NCBI RefSeq assembly: GCF_000716675.1
Contig: NZ_JNXT01000005.1
Coordinates: 1-64,000 of the forward strand
DNA length: 64,000 bases
Source of the DNA: Streptomyces alboflavus
Lineage (GTDB): Bacteria; Actinomycetota; Actinomycetes; Streptomycetales; Streptomycetaceae
Reading direction: 5' to 3'
This document shows, in pieces, positions 24,395-32,305 of the stretch (position 1 is its first letter; the number at the start of each line of letters is the position of its first letter). The notes below the pieces were generated by a model. That model did no database searches. It was not told where the DNA came from and saw nothing but the letters and a program-made list of their open reading frames with translations. The position numbers and the translations under genes were made by a program.

Positions 24395-27291
24395 GGCGAG
24401 CGCACCGGGAAGTACGCCGTCAGGAACGACCGCACGGCCAGCGCCGTCTCCTCGTCGGACATGCCGCTGTCGGGCGACTCGCCGATGCAGAACGCCGTCT
24501 TGTTCCGCGACTGCAGGAGCTGCCCGAGCCGGGCGTGGTCGGCGCGGCTGCCGATGTCCACGAAGTCGTACGACACGGAGCCCGGCACCGCGCGGCCCGT
24601 CAGGTACGCGTAGTGCTGGTGCAGGGACGAGACCAGGGAGTGGTCGGTGGCGCCGCGGAAGCGGGCGCGGGACGTGGCGGCCAGCTCGTCCGCGTACCGC
24701 TCGCCGAGCTCTTCGAGGATGCTGCGGCGCAGCGCGTACGGCACGTGCAGGAAGCAGTGCGTGGCCGTGCGGCCGAAGTCGCGGCGCAGCAGCTCGCGGT
24801 TGTTCTTCGCCGCCGCCAGGTAGCCCTCGTCCGCCGCGTCCACCGGCAGCGCGGGCACGGACGCCGACGACCAGAAGAACTTGGGCAGGCCGGAGCCGAG
24901 GAAGAAGGTGCCGGGGGTCGTCGGGCGGCCGAGGAACATGTCGTCGTTGAAGTAGAGGAAGTGCTCCGCGAGGCCCTTGATGCGGTGGAGCTGGGTCTCG
25001 ATGGCATGGGAGTTGAAGGTCGGCAGGGCGGAGGGGTCGGCGAAGAGGTCGCGGTGGTCGACCACGGTGAGGCCCGGGTGGTCGCGGTCTAGCCAGTCGG
25101 GGACCTGGCCGGCGGTGACGAGGTACACGTGCCGCACCCACGGGGCGTACATCGCGAGCGAGCGCAGGGAGTAGCGCAGCTCGTCGCGGTTGCGGAAGCG
25201 GACCGTGCCGCTGTCCGCCGAGGAGTCGGCGTCGTCCGTGCTGCCGCCGAGCGCGGCGGCGCGGGCGGCGCGCCAGTCGGGGTCGGAGTCGTCGACCCAG
25301 GTGTAGACGGCGTCGACGGGGAAGTCGGCGTCGTTCATGAGGCGCTCGGTGAAGACCTCGAGGGTCGGGTAGTCGCGCTCGCCGACGCGCAGCCGTGCGG
25401 TGGGGGCGAGGGAGGGCAGCTCGGCCCCGGCGAGGGTGCTGCCGAAGGGGGCGCGACGCCAGGACGGGTCGGGCCCGGGGGCTGCGGCGGGGGGAGCGGG
25501 GTCGGCATCGGGGCCGGCCTCGGCGTCGGGGGAGTCCGGCGCGCCGGTGGCCCCGGGGTCCTCGACGCGCGGCCAGAACGCCACCGTGCAGGCCTGCTGC
25601 ACCCCGTGGCGCAGTGACAGCGTCGTCGTGGTCACCGGCCTGAACACCTTCACGCCCGCCAACTCGCCGATCCCGTCGAGCCGTTCGGCGAGGACCGCGC
25701 CGGGCGCCGCGTCGCGCGGGTTGACCAACTCGGCGTAGACCGGCTCGCCGTGCAGCGCCTCCGCGAGGGCCTTCAGGGCGCGGTCGCGGTCGTCCTCGTC
25801 CACGGCGAGGGTGTGGGCCGTGCCGTCGGTGCGCACCAGGACGTAGGGGACCTGCCGCGATGCGAGCGCGGTCGCGGTGACGTCGAGGTTCCACTCGGCC
25901 ATGCGCGGCGCGAGCACGTCGTCCCTGCACTCCGCGAGGCGGCCCACCGAACGGATCACGCGGCCCGCGGGGGCGGCCGCGATGATCTCGCCCTCGCGGG
26001 CCCGCTCGTCGGCGCCCGCGTCGGCGTTGAAGGTGTGCGGCGCCGTCGGCCGGAACCCGCAGCCGCCCGATGCCACGCCGAGCGCCACCCGGTCCGCGCG
26101 CCCCGAGAGCCGCTCGGGCCTCTCCCGCCCCGCCACGAGCCGCGTGTACAGCTCCTCCCACAGCGCCGTCACCCCGGCCGAGGAGAACCGCGCGTACACA
26201 CCCTCCCTCGCCGCCCGCGCACAGCCGCGCCGCAGCTCGTCGTCGGACATCAACTCGTCCATCGCGGCAGCGAGTTCACCGATCTCGCCGGGCGGCACAA
26301 GGAGTCCGTCCACCCGATGCCGGACGATCTCCGCCGGTCCCGTGAGCACGTCGTACGTCACCACCGGCACCCCGGCCGCGAGCGCTTCGAGGAGCACCAG
26401 CGGGAACGCCTCGTTGTGGCCCGCCGTCATCAGGGACAGGCCCGCCTTCGCCCACTCGGACGCCATGTCCTGGCAGGGGCCGAGGAGTTCCACCCGGTCC
26501 TGGAGCCCGAAGGCGTCCACCAGACGGCGCAGGCTCTGCTCGCGGTGCCCGCCGCCGAAGATCCGCAAGGACCACTCCGGGTGCGCGTCCGCGACCCGTG
26601 CGAACGCCCGCACGGCGTGGTCGACGCGCTTCTCGCCGGTCAGCCGCGCCGCCATCACGATGACCTTGCTCTCGCCGTCGGCGCGCGGCCGGAAGCCGTC
26701 CGGCACGGCGTTGGGGATCACGGCGAGCTCCGGCGCGGTCGCGCCCAGGGACTCCGCGATCCAGTCCCGGGTCCGCCCGGTCAGCGTCACCAGGGCGTCC
26801 AGGCGCGGCGCGTGCAGGAGCAGCGGCTCGCCGGAGGGGCCCCGGCGCTGGGTGGGGCGGTGCTCCTGGTGGACGGTCACCACGCGCGGCGGTACGAGGC
26901 CGACGGCGGCGGCGAGCAGCGCGGGCGTCGTCGTCACCAGGACGTCCGTGTCGAGGGTGCTGAGGGCCGCCGTCAGCTCCACGTCCGACAGGCGGTCGAA
27001 CGCCGACTCCCAGGCGGGCCTGATGAGTTCGCTCGGCAGCGCGGCGAGGGTCCGGCACGCCGCCTCGTCGAGCCGCGAGTCCCGCGCCGGCCGCTCCGGC
27101 GTCACCGTGCGGTCCACCAGATACCGCACGGGCAGCTGCCGCGCCTCGGGGAAGAACGGCTCGGCGCGGGTGCGGAAGACCGAGACGACCTCGACGTCGT
27201 GCCGCTCGGCGAGGTGCAGCGCCTGGGTGTACGTGGCCAGCTCGGTGCCGCCCATCTCGTCGCCCCAGCCGAGCAGATAGGTGATTTTCAA
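24370..27291 (-). CDS. GT4 glycosyltransferase fused to a Stealth-type sugar-phosphotransferase
   Basis: A 973-residue two-enzyme fusion. Residues ~1-390 are a GT-B/GT4 glycosyltransferase: GGTELATYTQALHLAERHDV, VIPNAVPDGF, VMAARLTGEKRVDHAV and the EX7E-like GHNEAFPLVLLEALAAGVPVV. After a ~200-residue region and a Pro/Asp-rich linker, residues ~655-960 are a Stealth domain. It shows CR1 (PVDAVYTWVDDSDPDW), CR2 (RFRNRDELRYSLRSLAMYAPW with VYLVTAGQVPDWL), and CR3/CR4-like FLYFNDDMFLGRP, SHAIETQLHRIKGL and HYAYLTGRA. Stealth proteins are hexose-1-phosphate transferases that make phosphodiester-linked capsule polymers. Joining to GT4 suggests a chain of alternating glycosidic and phosphodiester links. 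Confidence 0.87.
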   Translation of the reverse strand: MKITYLLGWGDEMGGTELATYTQALHLAERHDVEVVSVFRTRAEPFFPEARQLPVRYLVDRTVTPERPARDSRLDEAACRTLAALPSELIRPAWESAFDRLSDVELTAALSTLDTDVLVTTTPALLAAAVGLVPPRVVTVHQEHRPTQRRGPSGEPLLLHAPRLDALVTLTGRTRDWIAESLGATAPELAVIPNAVPDGFRPRADGESKVIVMAARLTGEKRVDHAVRAFARVADAHPEWSLRIFGGGHREQSLRRLVDAFGLQDRVELLGPCQDMASEWAKAGLSLMTAGHNEAFPLVLLEALAAGVPVVTYDVLTGPAEIVRHRVDGLLVPPGEIGELAAAMDELMSDDELRRGCARAAREGVYARFSSAGVTALWEELYTRLVAGRERPERLSGRADRVALGVASGGCGFRPTAPHTFNADAGADERAREGEIIAAAPAGRVIRSVGRLAECRDDVLAPRMAEWNLDVTATALASRQVPYVLVRTDGTAHTLAVDEDDRDRALKALAEALHGEPVYAELVNPRDAAPGAVLAERLDGIGELAGVKVFRPVTTTTLSLRHGVQQACTVAFWPRVEDPGATGAPDSPDAEAGPDADPAPPAAAPGPDPSWRRAPFGSTLAGAELPSLAPTARLRVGERDYPTLEVFTERLMNDADFPVDAVYTWVDDSDPDWRAARAAALGGSTDDADSSADSGTVRFRNRDELRYSLRSLAMYAPWVRHVYLVTAGQVPDWLDRDHPGLTVVDHRDLFADPSALPTFNSHAIETQLHRIKGLAEHFLYFNDDMFLGRPTTPGTFFLGSGLPKFFWSSASVPALPVDAADEGYLAAAKNNRELLRRDFGRTATHCFLHVPYALRRSILEELGERYADELAATSRARFRGATDHSLVSSLHQHYAYLTGRAVPGSVSYDFVDIGSRADHARLGQLLQSRNKTAFCIGESPDSGMSDEETALAVRSFLTAYFPVRSPYERPVSG

Positions 27292-27355
27292 GGTGTCTCC
27301 TCAGCAGGTCTCACGCGGTTTCGGCGGTACGGGCGCCGCCCGGGGCCTGGGTGCC

Positions 27356-28339
27356 TCACGAGGTCGCCTCCGTGATGTCCAGGCAGGTCACGGCGAAGGC
27401 GCCGGACGCGGTCAGATGCGGGTGCGCGCGCACCAGGCGGCCACCGGGCAGCGCGACCAGACGGAACGGCGTGGGGAACGCCGACGGCAGATCGGTCACG
27501 TCGGTCAGGCGCCGCCCGAGGCCGAGCTCGCCGACCCGGAAGTCCCACACCCACTGGCCCGGGTCGGCGCCCGCCATCGCGCCGAGCGGCAGCGCGAAGC
27601 TGAACCGGTCCCCGTCCCAGGCGAGTTCGACGGGCGCGACCAGGCCGTCACGGCGCCGCACGGCCCGTGCCGCCCACCGCGTCAGGGCCCGCCCCCGGGG
27701 CCCGGCGACCACCCGCCCGTACACCGTGATGCCGTCCCCGCGCGGCACGAACCGCACCAGCTCCGCCCGCGGCCGCGACCGCGTGACCTGCACCGCGGCC
27801 CGCCCGCCGCGACAGCGCACGACCCGGATCAGGGTGCCCGTGCGGGGGTTGGGCGCGTGCGGCGCGGTGGGGCCCGGCGGCGGGGCGCCGACGTCGGCGA
27901 GGGCCAGCCCGCGACGGCGTACGCGGCCGTCGGCGCCGCTCGTCGCGACGGCGAGCCGCCAGACGCCCTCGCTCAGGAGGGGGGTGGCGGTGCCCTGGAC
28001 GCGGGCCGCGCCAGTGACCTCGTCCAGCGCGTCGCGCAGGGTCACCGTCGCCGTCAGGAGCGGGCCGCCGTCGGTGTCCCGCTCGACGGCGAGCGGGACG
28101 CGGAAGCGACGGCGGCCGCGGCTGATCAGGAGCTCGGCGGCCCGCAGGCCGGGCTCGGGCGCGGCCAGCGCGAGGTTGAGGGTGCGGCTGTCCCGCAGCG
28201 ACAGGTGCGCGGGCGGGGGCAGCAGCGCGTCCGGCCCGGTGCCCCGCCCGGCGGTGGCCCGCTCCAGGCGGAAGCGCGCGGTGCGGGTGAGGGCGGCGAG
28301 GCGGCGGGGACGGAGGGCGCGTGCGGGTCGGTGTTGCAT
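27356..28339 (-). CDS. Stand-alone beta-rich protein resembling the tails of the neighbouring GTs
   Basis: A 327-residue protein with a basic N-terminus (HRPARALRPRRLAALTRTARF) and no signal peptide, membrane helix or catalytic motif. Its repeated beta-strand patterns resemble the C-terminal tails of nearby GT2 enzymes: PGQWVWDFRVGELGLGRRL compares with DVWDLRVRLLFGDG in the 15180-16817 gene. I infer a stand-alone copy of the same non-catalytic domain, which may bind polymer or scaffold an enzyme complex. The ATG at 28339 lacks a strong ribosome site. It is separated from the GT4-Stealth gene by 64 nt and is probably cotranscribed with it. Confidence 0.7.
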   Translation of the reverse strand: MQHRPARALRPRRLAALTRTARFRLERATAGRGTGPDALLPPPAHLSLRDSRTLNLALAAPEPGLRAAELLISRGRRRFRVPLAVERDTDGGPLLTATVTLRDALDEVTGAARVQGTATPLLSEGVWRLAVATSGADGRVRRRGLALADVGAPPPGPTAPHAPNPRTGTLIRVVRCRGGRAAVQVTRSRPRAELVRFVPRGDGITVYGRVVAGPRGRALTRWAARAVRRRDGLVAPVELAWDGDRFSFALPLGAMAGADPGQWVWDFRVGELGLGRRLTDVTDLPSAFPTPFRLVALPGGRLVRAHPHLTASGAFAVTCLDITEATS

Positions 28340-28832
28340 TGCCCCACTTTGCCGCTATTCACCCAGAATTCATCGGTACGGCACGCGCCTGGTGCCTGAC
28401 CGGGGCGCCGGGGTGAGCTCCGGGCGACCGGCACCCGTGGGGGTGAACGGCCGGTGCCGGGCGCTCACCCCGACGGGTGGGCTGGGGGCCAGTGGGGGCC
28501 AGGGGCCGGGGCTCAGGTCCGGAGGGCCGGGGCCGGTGGCCCAGGTATGGCGGCTGGGTCCGGTGGCCCAGCTATGGCGGTCGGCTCTGGTGGTCAGGTT
28601 CCGGTGGCCAGGTCTGGTGGGCCGGTCCGGTGGCCCAGGTATGGCGGCTGGGTCCGGTGGCCCAGGACTGGCGGTCGGCTCTGGCGGTCAGGTCCCGGTG
28701 GCCAGGAGCGGCGGGCAGGTCTGGCGGCTCAGGTCCGGCGTTTCAGGTCCGGTCGCTGGGCCCGGTGGACCGGGACCGGTGGTCATGGCCGGTGGCCCGG
28801 GACCGGCGGTCGGCTCCGGCGGCGACCCGAGG
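28340..28832. repeat. Intergenic region with a ~94-bp imperfect tandem duplication
   Basis: No convincing gene lies here. From about 28535 a block beginning GGTGGCCCAGGTATGGCGGC recurs at 28629, 94 bp later, and shorter GGTGGCC/CAGG modules continue to about 28800. The open frames across it encode only Gly/Trp/Arg-rich low-complexity protein and lack ribosome sites. It separates two minus-strand genes and may contain the promoter of the 28339 gene. Confidence 0.7.
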
Positions 28833-29807
28833 CTAGGAGCGGCGGCTCAGGAACGAGACGAGGCCCCGCCCCTTGGGGCGCCGGTTGTCGCCGGTCCGCC
28901 GGGCCGGCTTGCCCGGCGGCTGCTGGACGGCCGTGGCCTGCGCCGCGCCCTTGCCCCGCTCCGCACCGGCGGTCCCTGCCGTCCCCTCCGCGCCCGCCGC
29001 CTGCCCCGGCACCGCCGAGGCGTGCCGCGACACCGGATGCGCGGGCATCCGCGCCTTCCCGCCGCTGATGCGGATCATCGGCTGCCCCGCGACCTCCTCC
29101 GCCCCGTGCCACATGTCGTCCCGGCCCTCCAGGAACGCCTTCAGCTCCCCGTGCACCGCGTCGTACGCGCCCCACGTCCCGTAGAACTTGGTCGCCGTGA
29201 TGCACAGCGGCTTCAGGCCGGTCGTGGCGACCGCGCCCCAGGTGGCGGCCGCGACGCCGGGGCAGTGCTCGGCGCGGAAGTCGTCCAGGACGACGATCCC
29301 GTCCCGGCGGAGCAGGCGCCGGGCGGCGGCGATGTCGGCGTGGACGTGCTCGTAGAGGTGCGAGGCGTCGATGTGGACGAAGCGGCAGCTGTCCGCGCGG
29401 ACGTGCGCGGTGATGCCGGACGAGGGTGCCTGCACGACGGCGGGCAGCTCGTCGTGGAAGGAGCGGTAGTTGGCCTCGAAGGCGCGCCGGGTGAGGGTCG
29501 CGTACGAGCGGTTCATCTCCTTGGAGTTGGCGTCGTCGGGCGCGGGCGAGTCGAAGAGGTCGCAGACCGTGAAGGTCTCGCCGGGGCGCAGGAAATCGCC
29601 CATGAAGATCGCGCTCTTGCCGAGGTAGACGCCGAGTTCGAGCAGGTCGCCGGGTTCCTCCAGGTCCCGCTGGCGGTTCAGGAACCAGTCGAAGAGCACC
29701 TGGTCGGCGGGGTGGAACCAGCCCTTCACGGAGGAGAGGTCGGTCGGGAGCGGCAGGTCGTCCAATTCCTGGGCGGACGTCGGTACGGAAGCGGAGGCTT
29801 CGGGCAT
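28833..29807 (-). CDS. Class I SAM-dependent methyltransferase (Methyltransf_24/TylF-like)
   Basis: A 324-residue protein. The SAM-binding loop is DLLELGVYLGKSAIFMGDFL, followed by the acidic strand FTVCDLFDS. RFVHIDASHLYEHVHADIAAA and RRDGIVVLDDF are typical of the TylF/Methyltransf_24 group, which uses a metal ion to O-methylate sugars or similar hydroxyls. It could methylate a polymer sugar. The last ~70 residues are a low-complexity Ala/Gly/Lys/Arg tail without counterpart in the core fold. The ATG at 29807 has CCAGGA about 8 nt upstream; a longer reading adds a Pro-rich extension. Confidence 0.82.
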   Translation of the reverse strand: MPEASASVPTSAQELDDLPLPTDLSSVKGWFHPADQVLFDWFLNRQRDLEEPGDLLELGVYLGKSAIFMGDFLRPGETFTVCDLFDSPAPDDANSKEMNRSYATLTRRAFEANYRSFHDELPAVVQAPSSGITAHVRADSCRFVHIDASHLYEHVHADIAAARRLLRRDGIVVLDDFRAEHCPGVAAATWGAVATTGLKPLCITATKFYGTWGAYDAVHGELKAFLEGRDDMWHGAEEVAGQPMIRISGGKARMPAHPVSRHASAVPGQAAGAEGTAGTAGAERGKGAAQATAVQQPPGKPARRTGDNRRPKGRGLVSFLSRRS

Positions 29808-30004
29808 GTCAGGTCCTGGAGTCGGGGGCAGTGCGCCGCGATCGACCGTAGTGGCCATGATCCGGCGGACACCACAACCGGCACGACACGCCGCCGAAGC
29901 GGCACGACACGCCCCCGACTCCTTGGACCCCCTTTCCCCCGGACGTCACCCGCCCGTCACTTCACCGACCTCACGCGCCCGTCATGTGTCGCCCTCCCCG
30001 CCCG

Positions 30005-30919
30005 TCACTTGACGGCGCCCGCCATGACACCGGACACGAACTGGCGCTGGAAGGCGAAGAACACCGCCAGCGGGATGACCATGGAGATGAACGCGCCCGG
30101 CGCCAGGATCTGCACGTTGTCGCCGAAGAACCGCACCTGCTGCTGGAGCGCCACCGTGATCGGCGGGCTGCCCGCGTCGGCGAAGATCAACGCGATCAGC
30201 ATGTCGTTCCACACCCACAGGAACTGGAAGATGCCGAGCGAGGCGATCGCGGGCGCGCCGAGCGGCATCACCACGCGCAGGAAGAGACGCAGCTCCCCGG
30301 CCCCGTCGAGCCGGGCCGCCTCCAGGAGCTCACGCGGGATCTCCGCGAAGAAGTTCCGCAGCAGGAAGATCGCGAACGGAAGGCCGAAGGCGGTGTGGAA
30401 CAGCACCACGCCCGTCGTCGACTCGAAGATCCCGATCTCGCCGAACAGCTTCGCCACCGGAAGCAGCGCCACCTGCACCGGCACCACGAGCAGCCCGACC
30501 ACACCGAGGAACCACCAGTCGCGGCCCGGGAACTCCATCCACGCGAAGGCGTACCCCGCGAGCGAGCCGATCACCACGACGAGCAGCGTCGCGGGCACGG
30601 TGATCGACACGCTCGTCAGGATCGAGTCGGTGATCGTCTCGTCCTTGAGGAGGTTCTCGTAGTTCTCGAAGGTCAGCTGCGAGGGCTTGCCGAAGACCTT
30701 CCACCAGCCGCTCTCACTCATGTCCTGCGTCGTGCGCAGCGAGCCGAGCATCAGGCCGAGCGTCGGCACCAGCCAGAACAGGCCGACCACGACCAGGAAG
30801 ACCCGGAGCACGCTGCCGCTGACGACCGCGGCGATGCGGCTGCCGAGGGACTGCTTGGCCTTCACGACCGTGACCTGCCGCGCGGGCGGCTTCCTGGCCG
30901 TCTCACCCTGGGCGCTCAT
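30005..30919 (-). CDS. Carbohydrate ABC importer permease (MalG type)
   Basis: A 304-residue permease with six membrane segments (VLRVFLVVVGLFWLVPTLGLML, LLVVVIGSLAGYAFAW and others). The EAA loop that docks the ATPase is RELLEAARLDGAGELRLFLRVVMP, a classic MalG-family motif. It is the last gene of a three-gene operon with a binding lipoprotein and a partner permease; its ATG overlaps the partner stop by 4 nt. No ATPase gene is present, as is common in Streptomyces where one shared MsiK-type ATPase serves many sugar importers. Confidence 0.92.
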   Translation of the reverse strand: MSAQGETARKPPARQVTVVKAKQSLGSRIAAVVSGSVLRVFLVVVGLFWLVPTLGLMLGSLRTTQDMSESGWWKVFGKPSQLTFENYENLLKDETITDSILTSVSITVPATLLVVVIGSLAGYAFAWMEFPGRDWWFLGVVGLLVVPVQVALLPVAKLFGEIGIFESTTGVVLFHTAFGLPFAIFLLRNFFAEIPRELLEAARLDGAGELRLFLRVVMPLGAPAIASLGIFQFLWVWNDMLIALIFADAGSPPITVALQQQVRFFGDNVQILAPGAFISMVIPLAVFFAFQRQFVSGVMAGAVK

Positions 30920-32298
30920 CGCCTGGCCTCCCGCCGCATACGCCGCATGTTGAACAGCATCACCGGAATCACCAGGAGGAAGAGGAGCACCGCGATGGCG
31001 CTCGCCACGCCCGCGTCCCGGTCGCCGAACGCCGAGTTGTACAGCTGCACCGCGAGCACGTTCGCCTCGTCCTTCGACGAGCCCGGCGGGATCACGAAGA
31101 CCAGGTCGAAGATCTTCATCACGTTGATCATCAGCGTGACCACGACGACCGCGAGGACCGGCGCGAGCAGCGGCACCGTCACACGACGGAACACCTGCCA
31201 CTCGTTGGCCCCGTCCACGCGCGCTGCCTCCAGGAGTTCACGCGGCACGCTCGCGAGCCCGGCCGCGATCAGGACCATCGCGAACCCGGCCCACATCCAG
31301 ATGTAGCTGCCGATGATGGCGGGCGTGATGAGCGAGGGGCCGAGCCAGTCCACACCGTTGTACGGCTCGCGGAAGTTCGACGCGGGATAGCGCAGTTGGG
31401 CGCCGTCGGCCTCCTTCGGCAGGCTGAACGTCCCGTCGGCCGCGGCCTTCGTCGAGGCCACCACCTCGCCGCCCTTGACCGCCTCGATCTTGATGCCGGG
31501 GTAGCCGAACTCGACGGCGTCCGGCGCGTTCAGCTTCCCCCGGCCCTTGCCGCGCGTGAAGTCCTGCCAGGCCGTGCCGGTGACCTTGCCCGGGTCGGCC
31601 GCCGCGGGCTTCGCGGACTTGGCGTCGTCGGGCATCTGGTCCGGCGGCACGCCGGTGAGCGGCAGTACCACCGGTTCGCCCGCCCGCACCGGCTCCTTGG
31701 TGACGAAGGCGCCGCCGCCCGCCGACTCCAGGGGGGAGCGGGCGCCGGGGTGGCCCCGAGGGAAGTTCGAGGACTCGGCAAACGTGTCGTGCACGCCCAC
31801 CCACAGGGCGTTGGCGACGCCGCGGTCGGGGTCGGACTCGTACACGAGCCGGAAGATGATGCCCGCCGCCAGCATCGAGATCACCATCGGCATGAAGATG
31901 ATGAGCTTGAACGCCGTGCCCCAGCGGACCCGTTCGGTGAGGACCGCGAAGATCAGGCCGAGCGCCGTGGTCAGCGCCGGTGCGGCCACCAGCCAGATCG
32001 CGTTGTTCTTGACGGCGGTACGGATGCCGTCGTCGGAGAACATCGTCTCGTAGTTGTCGAGACCGGCGAAGTCGCCGGCCTTGTCGAAGAAGCTGCGGCC
32101 GACCGAGTAGCCGATCGGATAGAGCACGAGCGCGCCGAGCAGGACGAGGGCGGGCAGCAGGAACAGCACCGCGACCGCTCTGCGGGTCCCGGTGACGCTC
32201 CTGCGGGGACCGGCCCCGCGCGGGCCGGTCTTGGAGGTGTGCGGCGTCGACTCGGCCGGGGGCACCGCCGCGGTGCCCCCGGCATCCGGGGTCGTCAT
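30916..32298 (-). CDS. Carbohydrate ABC importer permease (MalF type) with a large insertion
   Basis: A 460-residue permease, about 150 longer than a simple six-helix MalF-type protein. Helix 1 lies at residues ~40-62, helices 2-3 at ~98-150, then an insertion spans ~165-315, and the remaining helices follow. The EAA loop is RELLEAARVDGANEWQVFRRVTVP. Inside the insertion, PGIKIEAVKGGEVVASTKAAADGTFSLP reads like a transthyretin/carboxypeptidase-regulatory-type beta domain facing outward. Related insertions occur in alpha-glucoside-type permeases, so a glucoside substrate is possible. It probably contacts the binding protein or polymer outside the membrane. Confidence 0.88.
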   Translation of the reverse strand: MTTPDAGGTAAVPPAESTPHTSKTGPRGAGPRRSVTGTRRAVAVLFLLPALVLLGALVLYPIGYSVGRSFFDKAGDFAGLDNYETMFSDDGIRTAVKNNAIWLVAAPALTTALGLIFAVLTERVRWGTAFKLIIFMPMVISMLAAGIIFRLVYESDPDRGVANALWVGVHDTFAESSNFPRGHPGARSPLESAGGGAFVTKEPVRAGEPVVLPLTGVPPDQMPDDAKSAKPAAADPGKVTGTAWQDFTRGKGRGKLNAPDAVEFGYPGIKIEAVKGGEVVASTKAAADGTFSLPKEADGAQLRYPASNFREPYNGVDWLGPSLITPAIIGSYIWMWAGFAMVLIAAGLASVPRELLEAARVDGANEWQVFRRVTVPLLAPVLAVVVVTLMINVMKIFDLVFVIPPGSSKDEANVLAVQLYNSAFGDRDAGVASAIAVLLFLLVIPVMLFNMRRMRREARR

Positions 32299-32305
32299 CG
32301 CCCCG

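Noticed and set aside
28454..29068. Gly/Trp-rich plus-strand frames
   Set aside because: They translate the 94-bp duplication and then the antisense of the methyltransferase; no ribosome site, low complexity.
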